Positions 8,047-18,223 are shown, numbered from the stretch's first letter. The stretch: 64,000 nucleotides of DNA from Kordiimonas pumila (GCF_015240255.1 NZ_CP061205.1:1633501-1697500); one strand, 5' to 3'. Numbers and translations: made by a program. Notes: a model not told the origin generated them from the sequence alone.

Positions 8047-9596
8047 GAATTGTCTTCCATCGCTAAATCGCCAGCTACTTTCACCCGGACACGAACAGCG
8101 CCGCCTGGAACATAGGCAAGCGGGACTTCCTCCATATCGGTTACGATGATGCTATCTGGCACGGCGCCTGCGCTAATGGCGGCTTGTACGGCCAAATCTT
8201 TTGCTGTTTTCAAGGCGGTTTCCCGGCCAACTTCATCATAAGAATAAACTTGGTCTATTTCGCCGCCGATCTGCGCGATAGACGCCCCAACAGCGTTGGC
8301 TACACTGGCATGTTCTGGCGTGATAACATTGGATGTGCCCGGTATTTTTTGATTAACGAGAATAGAACCGCCGCCCACAAGAACCAGTGGCACTGGTTCG
8401 GCGCTTAGTTTCATTCGGTCAACGCCCTCTGTAATAAGGGCGTGAATTTCTGCCACTGCATCGGCTATTGTTTTGGCAGGTAAGTGCTTTACAAGCGATT
8501 TATCGCCGAAATCGGCATATCCGGCTGCAACAGCAATGTCGCTTGTGGTGAGGGTTTGCCCGCCAAAAACAAGGCTGTCCTGAAGCAGTTTATACCCAAC
8601 AGACTTTGGACCAATTGTAAGAGCGTCTCCGGTTTTAATGATGCTGCCGCCACCAAGGCCAATCGCTAAAATATCAGGCATTCTAAAATTCGTTCTGACG
8701 CCGCCAATGTCCACTGGTACGGTTGATTCGCGCGGAAACCCGTTTGATAACATGCCAATATCTGTTGTTGTGCCGCCTATGTCTGCGACGATAGCATCCT
8801 TCAAACCGGATAAATAAGCCGCGCCGCGCATACTGTTTGTCGGCCCAGACGCAAAAGTTAGTACTGGGTATTTTTCAACATACTCAGCGCTCATTAAGGT
8901 GCCGTCATTTTGGCTAATGTAAAAAGGTGCTGTTATGTTTAGTCTTTTCAGCGCGTCAGAAAATGATTTCACAACCCGTGCAGACATATGCGCAAGGCTC
9001 GCATTCATAATGCTGGCATTTTCGCGCTCTAGCAGCCCAATACGGCCAATTGTGGATGAAAGCGTCACAGAAATATCTGGTAGTTCGTTTAGAATAATGT
9101 CTTTGGCACGCTCTTCCATAGAGGCGTTAACCGAGGAAAATAAGCCGGTAACAGCGACTGTTTTTAGTCCTTTTTTGCCAATTTCTTTTACCGCTTGCAG
9201 GAGAGCTTTTTCATCTAAAGGTGCATTTAGGGAACCATCACACTGGTAGCCGCCTTCAATCATATAACAGTGGTGCCCTATTGACTGTGCAATATCTTCC
9301 GGCCAGTCAATCATGGGAGCTACGCCCTTGGTCGCAGGCAATGCAATGCGAATAACACCCACTTCAAGCAAGCCTTTGCGCTCTACAAAGGCATTGGTGA
9401 AATGAGTTGTGCCAATCATCACATTTTTAATGAGGGTGGGGGCCACACCTGACGTAGTAAACAAGGCCTTGATAGCGGCAACAATACCGTCACTTACATT
9501 TTCAGTTGTAGGCTGCTTTTCAGAGGCGAGTATCTTACGCCCATCCATGAGTACAGCATCAGTATTTGTACCACCAACATCAACACCAATCCGCAT
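8043..9596 (-). CDS. Hydantoinase/oxoprolinase (HyuA-like) ATPase subunit
   Basis: The 517-residue protein opens with the actin-fold phosphate loop MRIGVDVGGTNTDAVLMDG and has the second nucleotide motif DAIVADIGGTTTDIGML near residues 265-280, then ILAIGLGGGSI. This is the N-methylhydantoinase A / 5-oxoprolinase A family, which couples ATP hydrolysis to opening of lactam or hydantoin rings or, in acetone-carboxylase relatives, to carboxylation. It is shorter than full HyuA (about 680 residues), as is usual for members paired with DUF917 proteins. GAGGT lies upstream of the ATG. It heads the operon that continues into the DUF917 and TonB receptor genes. Confidence 0.88.
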   Translation of the reverse strand: MRIGVDVGGTNTDAVLMDGRKILASEKQPTTENVSDGIVAAIKALFTTSGVAPTLIKNVMIGTTHFTNAFVERKGLLEVGVIRIALPATKGVAPMIDWPEDIAQSIGHHCYMIEGGYQCDGSLNAPLDEKALLQAVKEIGKKGLKTVAVTGLFSSVNASMEERAKDIILNELPDISVTLSSTIGRIGLLERENASIMNASLAHMSARVVKSFSDALKRLNITAPFYISQNDGTLMSAEYVEKYPVLTFASGPTNSMRGAAYLSGLKDAIVADIGGTTTDIGMLSNGFPRESTVPVDIGGVRTNFRMPDILAIGLGGGSIIKTGDALTIGPKSVGYKLLQDSLVFGGQTLTTSDIAVAAGYADFGDKSLVKHLPAKTIADAVAEIHALITEGVDRMKLSAEPVPLVLVGGGSILVNQKIPGTSNVITPEHASVANAVGASIAQIGGEIDQVYSYDEVGRETALKTAKDLAVQAAISAGAVPDSIIVTDMEEVPLAYVPGGAVRVRVKVAGDLAMEDNS

Positions 9597-9758
9597 AACA
9601 AAAATACCTCAGATTTACACTTTAACTATCTGAAGTGTAGCGGTGAGGTCGCAGCGAAAGCAAAGCTGTATCTTAATAGATTTCTGTTAAAAAACGGTAG
9701 GTTAGCATTCTGGAGGTTTTCGGGTTTAAACCTACTGATGTTAGTAGGTTTACGGTTG

Positions 9759-12437
9759 TCATCGGTTGGATAAGATCCCCGAAGCCTGAATAGTTGTAAT
9801 GGCTTCATAGCGGTTTGAAACTTGTGCTTTGGCATAAATATTTTTTAGGTGGTATCTAACAGCATGCTCTGTGACGCCCAGCTCGCGAGCAATAACTTTA
9901 TCCTGTTTTCCTTGAACCAAATGCTTCAGTACATCTACTTCCCTTGGGCTAAAGAGAGGGCCTTTAACAGATGTATCTTCCTGTTTGCTGAGGAAAGTTT
10001 TCCATTCTGTAACGGGGGCTGTGGGTTCCATTGTTTCGATATGGTCCAGAATTGCGTCAAGGGTATCTGCGTGCATGATGCACGGCCATAAAAATCCTGA
10101 ATCCATAATGAGGGGCATAGCTTGTTTGAGGTGGTCTGCAGCTATTTCATGGTTGCCACAAACCCACTGTGACACGGCGGCAGTCACCAAGATACGGATT
10201 GTAGGCACACGAAGGCCCTTGCTTTGGAAATACGCAGCAACACTGTTGGCAAGGCCTGATAGCTCAGGTATTTTTTCTGGCTGCCGGGCATAGATGCGGT
10301 ATAGCGTAAGGGTTTGTAGTTCTGTTTCACGCCATAAATTTTGGTGTAAAGTGTTTAGGATAGATTCTTTACTGTCAGGATAATGAACTGCAAGCGGCTC
10401 ATCTGTACTCAGGCTTTGTAATAATAATTTTTGTCGGGATAGAATAGGCTGTAAGGCGAGGAGTTGCTCTGCTTCTGCGTAGGTAATCATATCTTCGATA
10501 AAGGCAAGTGCCACCGAAATTTTACTTCGGTATAGCATATAGTCAAGAATCTGTTCTACAGCGATACCATATATATCAAACCATGCTTCACTGGCGATGA
10601 GTCTTTTGGAAAGGCCATAAAAAAATTTATCAGCATTTGCCAGGTCACCTTGGCTTGTGGCCAGTTCAGCCATAAGAATATCAACAACAAGGTGGGCACC
10701 TGTGTCATTTTTAAAATATTGGCGCTGTTTGCTTTTGGCGGCGGAATATAGCTCATTGGCTTTTGCTATATCGCCGCGGTTCAAGGCAATGGATCCTTCA
10801 TGAAGGTCAATGAACATAATGCCGTAATTGGAGGATGCCGTTTCATAATAGCGCCTAGCTTTTATACCGGCATTATTGGCGTTTGGCAGGTCGCCTTTCA
10901 CAAACCATGTCATGCATAATATATTATTTAAGGCACCAGCAACCAAAGGTGACGTGCTGTCTTTTTCAGATAGTCTATTGGGTTCATCACAGTCGAGCTT
11001 ATCAAGGGGCTGGCAACAGTAATGCGCAATAAATGGTTTACATAAAGCATCTTCGAGCAGAAAGGCTGCTGTGTTACCGCCCTCTCTGTCACATTGATAA
11101 TCAGATGTTATAGGGCCAAGTTTTTGATACAGGTTTATGGCTTCTGCCAATCGGCCTTTTTTACTGTGAATACCACATTGCAACAGTGCGACACGAGGGA
11201 AGTTGATCAATATTTCATCTGTTAAAAAGTGTTCGGCGTCAAAAGCCCGAGAAACGCCTTCTCTAACAAAAATCTGCATGGCCCCGAAGTGTTCTATTGT
11301 TTCACCAATAAGATTGCTGTCTTCGGCACACTGTGCGTGTGTGAGCGCTAATCGAAGATGGTTCTGTTGGCACATCCAAACAGAAGTTTTACGTTGTATT
11401 TCTTTATAACGCTCAGGTGCTTCACGGTGCAGAGCACTTTGCAAAAATTCACGCAGCAATGGGTGAAGCCGGTATGTTTCATGGTTGCCTTCCATATTGC
11501 TGATAAGGGAACTCACCTCACCCAATTCATCCATGTGGGTAAGTATATTATGGGCACCAACTACAAAGTTTAGCGCTTCTGGTTCTAGCCATTCCAGAAT
11601 AGAGGCATCTAGGAGCATGTTCCTGATAGCAGGTGATAAACGCTGGTCAATCTGTTCTTTAATATAAAGCGATGCTGTTTCTGAAGGATACCGTAGTCTT
11701 GAAAGTGCAGTATCAACTGTTTTTCCGGCTTTAATATCCATATTGACCATCTGAACGGCGATTGGCCAGCCGAGTGTTGTATTATGGATTTTTTCTGCAT
11801 CTTCAATGGAAATACGATCACCTACCAAAGAGTGTATTTCTATTTTAGAAAAACAAAGTGTATCGGGTGTATGCTCGGATAATTGCCCTTGTAGTTTGTA
11901 GATAGATAAACCGATGCCAGGGTTCTTCCTGCCCGCCATAAGGAATGTAATGTTTTCAGGACATATGGATAACATCTGTTCAATAGCGCGGCATATATCA
12001 TCGCCAGCATTTTCAAGGTCATCGAGAATAAGCTGCCATTCATTGGCATCGCGCTCGATGGCAGCAATAAGCACATTGAGAAAATGGGCAGGGTCAGAAC
12101 TATCCAGCAAACCATCAAAAAATGTGGCAGGTATATCAAGGCCGTTATTCGCAAAGCTGAATGCTAAGTATTCTACAAACGTGAGGTATGTATCATCGGC
12201 AGATATGGTAAACCATGCTACTCGCATATCCTCATTGGCCAGCTTTTGCTGCCGGTGCTGGGCAAGCAGGGTTGTTTTACCGTATCCTGCGGGAGCCTCA
12301 ATATATGTTAGGAGGGCTGCATGGCTTGAAGGTGTTGATGATTGCCGTAAAACTTCCTGAATGCCAGTTCGTGGGGGGCGTACTTTGGCACCAACAAGCC
12401 AATTGGGTATTCTATTGGTGCTATCTGTTTTTTCCAC
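9759..12437 (-). CDS. MalT-like STAND ATPase, LuxR-family transcriptional regulator
   Basis: This 892-residue protein starts at a GTG with AAAGGCAG upstream. An N-terminal STAND NTPase has the Walker A motif APAGYGKTTLLAQH near residue 50 and a Walker B-like LILDDLENA near 140. A long helical, TPR-like middle region follows. The C-terminus (about 825-892) is a LuxR-type HTH, including LFSPREVDVLKHLVQGK and HAVRYHLKNIYAKAQV. MalT-type activators bind ATP and a small-molecule inducer, oligomerise and activate promoters. The gene lies directly upstream of, and co-oriented with, the hydantoinase/DUF917/TonB operon, which is its likely target, and is divergent from a second regulator of the same class. 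Confidence 0.88.
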   Translation of the reverse strand: MEKTDSTNRIPNWLVGAKVRPPRTGIQEVLRQSSTPSSHAALLTYIEAPAGYGKTTLLAQHRQQKLANEDMRVAWFTISADDTYLTFVEYLAFSFANNGLDIPATFFDGLLDSSDPAHFLNVLIAAIERDANEWQLILDDLENAGDDICRAIEQMLSICPENITFLMAGRKNPGIGLSIYKLQGQLSEHTPDTLCFSKIEIHSLVGDRISIEDAEKIHNTTLGWPIAVQMVNMDIKAGKTVDTALSRLRYPSETASLYIKEQIDQRLSPAIRNMLLDASILEWLEPEALNFVVGAHNILTHMDELGEVSSLISNMEGNHETYRLHPLLREFLQSALHREAPERYKEIQRKTSVWMCQQNHLRLALTHAQCAEDSNLIGETIEHFGAMQIFVREGVSRAFDAEHFLTDEILINFPRVALLQCGIHSKKGRLAEAINLYQKLGPITSDYQCDREGGNTAAFLLEDALCKPFIAHYCCQPLDKLDCDEPNRLSEKDSTSPLVAGALNNILCMTWFVKGDLPNANNAGIKARRYYETASSNYGIMFIDLHEGSIALNRGDIAKANELYSAAKSKQRQYFKNDTGAHLVVDILMAELATSQGDLANADKFFYGLSKRLIASEAWFDIYGIAVEQILDYMLYRSKISVALAFIEDMITYAEAEQLLALQPILSRQKLLLQSLSTDEPLAVHYPDSKESILNTLHQNLWRETELQTLTLYRIYARQPEKIPELSGLANSVAAYFQSKGLRVPTIRILVTAAVSQWVCGNHEIAADHLKQAMPLIMDSGFLWPCIMHADTLDAILDHIETMEPTAPVTEWKTFLSKQEDTSVKGPLFSPREVDVLKHLVQGKQDKVIARELGVTEHAVRYHLKNIYAKAQVSNRYEAITTIQASGILSNR

Positions 12438-12528
12438 GCCAGACTGCCTTTTGCTAAGGGCTTGTTTATTATAGGTCGCTAAGCTGCCTTTGTCCGTGAT
12501 GTACCATGCCTAATCTGTTAGGGCAATA

Positions 12529-12581
12529 TGGCCACAGTGTTCGATACGCTGCCGGAATGTGCAAATGTGGCCAAAGTGGCC
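12529..12581. promoter_or_regulatory. Repeated GTGGCC half-sites between divergent MalT-like genes
   Basis: In the 226-base divergent gap, TGGCCACA (12529-12536) is exactly inverted at 12566-12573, and a further GTGGCC at 12576-12581 repeats the second site at nine-base spacing. Clusters of short directly and inversely repeated half-sites are the known arrangement for MalT-type activators. That these sites bind either flanking regulator is inference. Confidence 0.4.
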
Positions 12582-12663
12582 TTGCAAGCAGTGTTTGACC
12601 TTGTTCTGATAAGAAAACAGGGTATTTAATAATAGTCGGGTTAACTTGTGTTGGTAGCGGGGT

Positions 12664-15435
12664 ATGATCACAGAGCTGATAATTACAAAGCTATCCCCAC
12701 CGGGCAACAGGTCTGTGCGGGTAAAACGGCCTCAGCTTGAGCGTTTAATGCGTAAAGATGTGCTGCGACGGGTAACGCTAATTTCTGCGGGTGCAGGTTT
12801 TGGCAAAACTACCCTTATGTCTGAAGCGTATCAACTATTAAGCTCGCAAGGTATGGCAACAGCATGGATATCGCTGGATGCATATGACCAAGAGGAAGGC
12901 CAGTTTTTAAGGTACCTTATTGAAGCCTTTAGGAAGAGCGGCATTATAAAAGGCGAAACCGCTGAGAGTTTATTGCAAAATAAACTTGAGAACCGGTTTA
13001 TGGCTGTTCTTACCGCACTGATAAATGAGTTGGCAGGGGTAGAGCAAAGTGTGGCTTTGTTTCTGGATGATTACCACTATGCAGACGGTGCTGGCACTGG
13101 CCGGTTAATGGAAAGTTTTATAGGCTTAGCGCCCGAGAATATTCATTTTGTGCTGGCGAGCCGCGTTAGGCCGCAGTTGCCACTTGCTACCCTTAAGGTG
13201 CACGACGAACTCCTTGTTCTTTCTGAGCAGGATTTGAGATTTTCAGACGCAGAAACTACCGAGTTTATGAAAGATAAGGGTGGACTTGAAATTTCAGAAG
13301 CAAGCCTGAACAGGCTTATTCAATCAACGGAAGGCTGGGCTGCTGGGCTGCAACTGGTGTCGCTTGCTGTGCGCGACAAACACCTTGAAGAAACGTTCCT
13401 TAAGCAGTTTTCTGGTCGTAGTCGTGATGTGGTGGATTTTCTAGCAACCAACGTCTTTTCCAATCAGCCAGAACCGGTAAGAACCTTCATGCTCTATACA
13501 TCTGTTTTGGATAGGTTTAACGCAGAAATTGCAGAAGTTCTTACGGGTCAGCTGGTAGGGCAGGAAACGCTTGAATATCTGGAGGATAATAACCTCTTTA
13601 TTGTACCACTTGACCAAAGCCGGGGCTGGTTTAGGTACCATCATCTGTTTAGGGATTTTTTGCTGAGCCAGTTTGGGCGTGAGCACAAAAGCAAGATAGC
13701 GTCGCTGCGGCTACAGGCTAGCCAGTGGTTTGCCGAAAATGGCTTGATTATTGATGCTGTTTCGCTGGCGCATGAAAGTGGTGACTTTGATTATTTGGCG
13801 GATTTGGTAGAAAAACATGCCGTAAATATTATACGGCGCGGCCATATGCCACTAGTACTAGATTGGGTTAAAAAGATTCCTGCAGACTTTGTGCAGAGTA
13901 GACCCATTATTACCATTTATGAGGGCTATGCTCTGTTTCACATGCGCCGCCCTATTGAGGCTGCAAGCGCGAGCTACAGAGCAGAAAAAAACATTGAAAA
14001 AGCTGAAAAGGCGGGGTTGTTCTCTGAGCGTTATTTGCTTCGGCTTAAACAGGAAATTAAAGTTATTAATGCAGGTATTGCAGTAGCGGCAGATGATGTG
14101 ATGCAAGCAGAAAAATACGCTTCTGTGCCCTTGGAAATTGATCTCGATCAGGGCGGCTTTATGCATGGGGCCATGAAAAATATTCTGGGATATGCCTGCA
14201 TATCGCTTAATAAGTTTGATGTTGCTAAAGAAGCGTTATTGGAGGCTCGCGTTGCCCACACGCGTATAAATTCCATTTATGGTATTGTTTATGCCGATTG
14301 TTTTAGTGGCATTTCTGAGATGGCGCAGGGCCACCTTCAAAAAGCTTATGAATATTTTGTACATGCTGAGACAATGGCGGGGGATGATAATTTACCAAAT
14401 TCGCCTGCCATAGCTGTTAGCAGGCTCTATCAGGGAATGGTTCTCTATGAATGGGGCAAGGTTCCAGAAGCAGCACGCCTGCTGAATGAAAATATTGGTT
14501 TGGTGGAAGAGTGCGGTCAGGCAGAGGCACCTATTGTTGGCTATACCTTGCTTGCACGCATTAACCGCATCCTTGGTTTAAGTGATAAAATATACAGTCC
14601 TCTTATAGCGGCGCATAAAATTTGCGATCAGGAACAATTGCACCGTTTGCATGTTCTAACGGAATATGAATATGCGGTGCAGCTTATAGCCGATGGTAAA
14701 ATTGAAGAAGCCATTAGCCGTTCTCGCCTTGTTGGTATCAATGTAGATATACAAGAACAGGATTTAGGCTTGCAAAGTTGGGACCGAATAAAGTGTGTCC
14801 GCTATCTTACCAAGGCCCGGCTTTTAATTGCTCTTGGTAAAACGGATCAGGCTATCCTTTTGCTTCAGAGTTTGCTTGGTTTCGCGGCGTCAGTAAAACG
14901 GTATAGGCGTCTGCTTGAAATAATGGTTTTACTGGTGCAGGCTTACGCCTTGAAAGGCGATACGATCGCCGCACAAAAAATGCTGACAGAAGCCCTATTA
15001 CATGCCGCTCCAGAAAAATATATCCGGTTGTTTGTGGATGAAGGAGCCGTTCTTAAAAAGCTTTTGCTCAATTGGCAGAAAAGTGCAGAAGATCAGCAAA
15101 ATAATGCACCTATACCATCTTTAGGGTCATATGTTCGTGTGTTGATTTCAGCATTTGATGCTGAAGATGCATTGTTACTTCAATCCGCGAAAACACCGCC
15201 TCATAAGGGACCTAATAGTTTTTTTGAAACTGCGATAATATTAGAACCGTTGAGCGACCGAGAAAGCGAAGTTTTAAGATTGTTATCTCAAGGCTATTCG
15301 AACCAAAGAATTGGTCTACACTTGAAAATCGCAGAAAATACCGTCAAGTGGCACATTAAAAACCTGTTTGAAAAACTAGACGTTAAAAATCGTACGTCTG
15401 CCGTTCTGACCGCTCAAGAACTCAACCTGATATAA
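12664..15435 (+). CDS. MalT-like STAND ATPase, LuxR-family transcriptional regulator
   Basis: The 923-residue product has Walker A ISAGAGFGKTTLMSEAY near residue 45, Walker B VALFLDDYHYADG near 135, the STAND motif SEQDLRFSDAETTEFM, a winged-helix/TPR-like middle and a C-terminal LuxR HTH (about 855-923, LSDRESEVLRLLSQGYSNQR and TVKWHIKNLFEKLDVKNR). It is the same class as the divergent neighbour but only distantly similar in sequence, so it is not a recent duplicate. It lies upstream of the amidase / HDAC-like / TonB receptor genes, which it may activate. An intrinsic terminator follows it. Confidence 0.88.
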   Translation: MITELIITKLSPPGNRSVRVKRPQLERLMRKDVLRRVTLISAGAGFGKTTLMSEAYQLLSSQGMATAWISLDAYDQEEGQFLRYLIEAFRKSGIIKGETAESLLQNKLENRFMAVLTALINELAGVEQSVALFLDDYHYADGAGTGRLMESFIGLAPENIHFVLASRVRPQLPLATLKVHDELLVLSEQDLRFSDAETTEFMKDKGGLEISEASLNRLIQSTEGWAAGLQLVSLAVRDKHLEETFLKQFSGRSRDVVDFLATNVFSNQPEPVRTFMLYTSVLDRFNAEIAEVLTGQLVGQETLEYLEDNNLFIVPLDQSRGWFRYHHLFRDFLLSQFGREHKSKIASLRLQASQWFAENGLIIDAVSLAHESGDFDYLADLVEKHAVNIIRRGHMPLVLDWVKKIPADFVQSRPIITIYEGYALFHMRRPIEAASASYRAEKNIEKAEKAGLFSERYLLRLKQEIKVINAGIAVAADDVMQAEKYASVPLEIDLDQGGFMHGAMKNILGYACISLNKFDVAKEALLEARVAHTRINSIYGIVYADCFSGISEMAQGHLQKAYEYFVHAETMAGDDNLPNSPAIAVSRLYQGMVLYEWGKVPEAARLLNENIGLVEECGQAEAPIVGYTLLARINRILGLSDKIYSPLIAAHKICDQEQLHRLHVLTEYEYAVQLIADGKIEEAISRSRLVGINVDIQEQDLGLQSWDRIKCVRYLTKARLLIALGKTDQAILLLQSLLGFAASVKRYRRLLEIMVLLVQAYALKGDTIAAQKMLTEALLHAAPEKYIRLFVDEGAVLKKLLLNWQKSAEDQQNNAPIPSLGSYVRVLISAFDAEDALLLQSAKTPPHKGPNSFFETAIILEPLSDRESEVLRLLSQGYSNQRIGLHLKIAENTVKWHIKNLFEKLDVKNRTSAVLTAQELNLI

Positions 15436-15467
15436 ATTTTACACCTCTACCTACCACCTATAAGAAG

Positions 15468-15500
15468 CCACCCATACTTTCGGGTGGTAATGTTTTTTTT
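15468..15500 (+). terminator. Intrinsic terminator after the second MalT-like gene
   Basis: CCACCC (15468-15473) pairs with GGGTGG (15482-15487) across an eight-base loop, and a run of eight T follows at 15493-15500. Confidence 0.7.
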
Positions 15501-15605
15501 AAAGGTTCCCTACTTTTGGGTCGGGTGTTCTTTTTCCCGTTTTGCCATTCTTCCTGAAAATAAGGCGCAAAATGCCTGTAATTCTTATTTTAGGGTGGGC
15601 ACAGG

Positions 15606-17033
15606 GTGAAATTTTCTGAATATATTCAGTATGATGGCTTAGGTCTCGCGGAACTGGTTCGAAAGAAAACAGTCAGTGCTGACGAGTTGGCAGAAACTGC
15701 ACGTACCGCCATAAATACGCTCAATCCCTCATTAAATGTGGTTTTGGAGGTGTTTGATGATACGCCAGATGCACCAGATCTGGCAGATGGGCCGTTTAAG
15801 GGGGTCCCTTTTCTGATTAAGGATGTGGTTCTGCACAGTGAAGGCCGCAAGTGTGAGATGGGGTCTCGTTTAGCGCAAGGGTTGGTTGCCCCTTTTGATA
15901 CCGACTTGATGGCGCGGTTCAAAGACGCAGGGTTTAATACATTGGGGCGAACAGCCGTTCCTGAGATGGCGTTTAATGTTGCTACAGAATCAGTGTTAAA
16001 CGGCCCAAGCCGGAACCCATGGGATACAAGCCTGATGACGGGTGGCTCAAGCGGTGGCGCAGCGTCTGCTGTGGCAGCAGGCATGGTGCCTATTGCGCAT
16101 GCAAATGACGGTGGTGGTTCAATCCGTATACCCGCCGCATGTTGCGGTTTAGTGGGTTTAAAGCCCACACGGGGGCGTACGCCCATTGGGCCGGAAGCTG
16201 CAGACGGCCTTAACGGTCTGGGTATTGAGCATGTTGTAACACGGTCGGTGCGAGATAGTGCGGCCGTACTTGATGCAACGGAAGGGCCAGCAAGCGGTGA
16301 CCCATACCAGATTTCGCGCCCGACAATGCCATATTTAGAATGTGTTACGAAGGCACCGGGGAACCTAAGAATTGCATATTCCTCTAGCACGTACGGCGGC
16401 CAGTTTGTAGACCCTGAAATTATCAGCAGCTTGAAAAAGACGGCTGTTACATGCGCTTCTCTTGGGCACAGGATGGAAGAAGCCAGCCCGCAAATTGATT
16501 ATGCCCGTTTTTTAGAAGCAACAATGAATATCTGGTGCGCAAACATTGCTAGCTGGATAGACCAACTGGCGGTGGCGACAGCTAGAAAACCGTCACTTGA
16601 GACGCTTGAGACTGCAACACTTGCCTGTTACGAGCATGGCAAGCGATTACGTGCATCAGATTTGCTTGCAGCTTTTGCTGTTATGAACGAAGTAAGCCGC
16701 ACGGTTGCGCCTTTCTTTGAAAAATATGATGTGTTGCTGACACCCACCTTATCTTTGCTGCCGCAGCCTATAGGGACATATAATGCAAATGCCGCCGGCT
16801 GGACGGCGCAGTCATGGTGCGAGCACATCTTTGGGTTCGGGGCTTTTACGCCGCTTTATAACATGACAGGGCAGCCCGCAATCTCGTTACCTCTTCATCG
16901 TAGCAACAGTGGGTTACCGATTGGCCACCAGTTTGTTGCGCCTTTCGGGCGTGAAGATATTTTGTTTCAGTTATCGGGGCAACTCGAGCAGGCCTTGCCG
17001 TGGCACAGCTCATACCCGGCTTTTAAAGAGTAA
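15606..17033 (+). CDS. Amidase (amidase signature family)
   Basis: The 475-residue protein starts at a GTG after AGGGTGGG. It carries the full Ser-cisSer-Lys machinery: Lys72 in GVPFLIKDVV, Ser148/149 in MTGGSSGG and nucleophile Ser172 in DGGGSIRIPAACCG. No signal peptide is evident, so it is cytoplasmic. Family members hydrolyse aryl, indole, fatty-acyl and peptide amides, and the specificity is not readable here. It sits 13 bases upstream of the HDAC-like deacetylase gene, so the two are co-transcribed and probably act on the same amide-bearing compound. Confidence 0.88.
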   Translation: MKFSEYIQYDGLGLAELVRKKTVSADELAETARTAINTLNPSLNVVLEVFDDTPDAPDLADGPFKGVPFLIKDVVLHSEGRKCEMGSRLAQGLVAPFDTDLMARFKDAGFNTLGRTAVPEMAFNVATESVLNGPSRNPWDTSLMTGGSSGGAASAVAAGMVPIAHANDGGGSIRIPAACCGLVGLKPTRGRTPIGPEAADGLNGLGIEHVVTRSVRDSAAVLDATEGPASGDPYQISRPTMPYLECVTKAPGNLRIAYSSSTYGGQFVDPEIISSLKKTAVTCASLGHRMEEASPQIDYARFLEATMNIWCANIASWIDQLAVATARKPSLETLETATLACYEHGKRLRASDLLAAFAVMNEVSRTVAPFFEKYDVLLTPTLSLLPQPIGTYNANAAGWTAQSWCEHIFGFGAFTPLYNMTGQPAISLPLHRSNSGLPIGHQFVAPFGREDILFQLSGQLEQALPWHSSYPAFKE

Positions 17034-17046
17034 AGTGGAGATATAG

Positions 17047-18156
17047 ATGACGCGTAAAACAGGGCTTGTCTGGCATGAAATTTATATGTGGCATGATACG
17101 GGCACCCATGCAGGTGTTTTGCCTGCGGGGAACCCCATTCAACCGGGCACTCATGCAGAAAACCCTGAAACTAAAAGGCGGTTTAAAAATCTGCTTGAGG
17201 TGAGTGGCCTGTATGATCAACTGGTCAGGATAGATCCAAAGCCCGCGACAGACGAGCAAATACTGCGTGCGCATACCCCAGCATATATTAATCGTTTAAA
17301 AGAAGAGAGCGCGCTGCCGAAGGGCGGGGACGCTGGCATGCTAACACCTTTTGGGCCTGGCGGGTTTGAGATTGCAGCGCTTTCAGCAGGCGGGGTGATA
17401 GCCGCTGTTGATGCTGTGCTCGACGGCAAAGCCGATAATGCCTATGCGCTTGTTAGGCCGCCGGGCCACCACGCCGAACCTGATATGGGCAAAGGCTTTT
17501 GCCTTCTGGCTAATGCCGCGATTGCTGGCCTGCATGCGCTGGAAGCACGCGGTCTTAAACGTATTGCCTATGTTGACTGGGATGTTCACCACGGTAATGG
17601 AACGGAGCGGGTTTTTTGGGAGGACCCCCGTGCGCTTACCATTTCTGTGCATCAGGACAGGAACTTCCCACCTGATACCGGCGATATGACAGACACGGGC
17701 GGCGGTGAGGGCGAAGATTATAATATTAATATCCCACTGCCAGCAGGTAGCGGTGTGGGGGCTTATGAAGCGGTTTTTGACCGGGTGATTATACCTGCGC
17801 TGCGCGCTTTTAAACCAGATATGATCTTTGTTCCAAGCGGCTTTGATGCCGGTGCGCACGACCCGCTTGGCCGTATGATGATGCACAGCGAAGGCTACAG
17901 ATCGCTGACCCACAAGATGCGCACAATCGCAGAAGAACTATGTGGTGGCCGGTTGGTGATGAGCCATGAAGGCGGTTATAATGCGCCTACCGTTCCTTTC
18001 TACGGCCTTGCTGTAATGGAAGAGTTGAGCGGCATTAAAACAGCGGTAGATGATCCGTTTATGCCGCTGTTTGAGGGAATGGGAGGCCAGACGCTACAGC
18101 CCCACCAAGAGGCAGTTATTACTGAAGCCTGCAAACTTGTGGAGCGTTTAAAATAA
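17047..18156 (+). CDS. Class II histone deacetylase-like amidohydrolase (HDAH type)
   Basis: The 369 residues match in length and motif order the bacterial histone-deacetylase-like amidohydrolase of Bordetella/Alcaligenes. Visible are RPPGHHAEPDMGKGFC (charge-relay His pair), YVDWDVHHGNGTERVFW (zinc-binding Asp and His), PSGFDAGAHDPLGRM (zinc-binding Asp) and HEGGYN with the catalytic Tyr. Relatives remove acetyl groups from polyamines or other N-acyl amines. With the preceding amidase and following TonB receptor it suggests deacylation of an imported N-acyl compound; this is inference. AGTGGAGAT provides the ribosome binding site. Confidence 0.88.
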   Translation: MTRKTGLVWHEIYMWHDTGTHAGVLPAGNPIQPGTHAENPETKRRFKNLLEVSGLYDQLVRIDPKPATDEQILRAHTPAYINRLKEESALPKGGDAGMLTPFGPGGFEIAALSAGGVIAAVDAVLDGKADNAYALVRPPGHHAEPDMGKGFCLLANAAIAGLHALEARGLKRIAYVDWDVHHGNGTERVFWEDPRALTISVHQDRNFPPDTGDMTDTGGGEGEDYNINIPLPAGSGVGAYEAVFDRVIIPALRAFKPDMIFVPSGFDAGAHDPLGRMMMHSEGYRSLTHKMRTIAEELCGGRLVMSHEGGYNAPTVPFYGLAVMEELSGIKTAVDDPFMPLFEGMGGQTLQPHQEAVITEACKLVERLK

Positions 18157-18223
18157 CTACGGCAACAAGACGAAGCACAAAAGATGTTTCACGGGACGAA
18201 CTATTCAGAAAGGGATGGAAACA

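Noticed and set aside
15626-16390. 254-codon antisense frame within the amidase gene
   Set aside because: The forward frame has complete amidase catalytic motifs, while the reverse frame has none and is rich in Ser, Pro and Arg.
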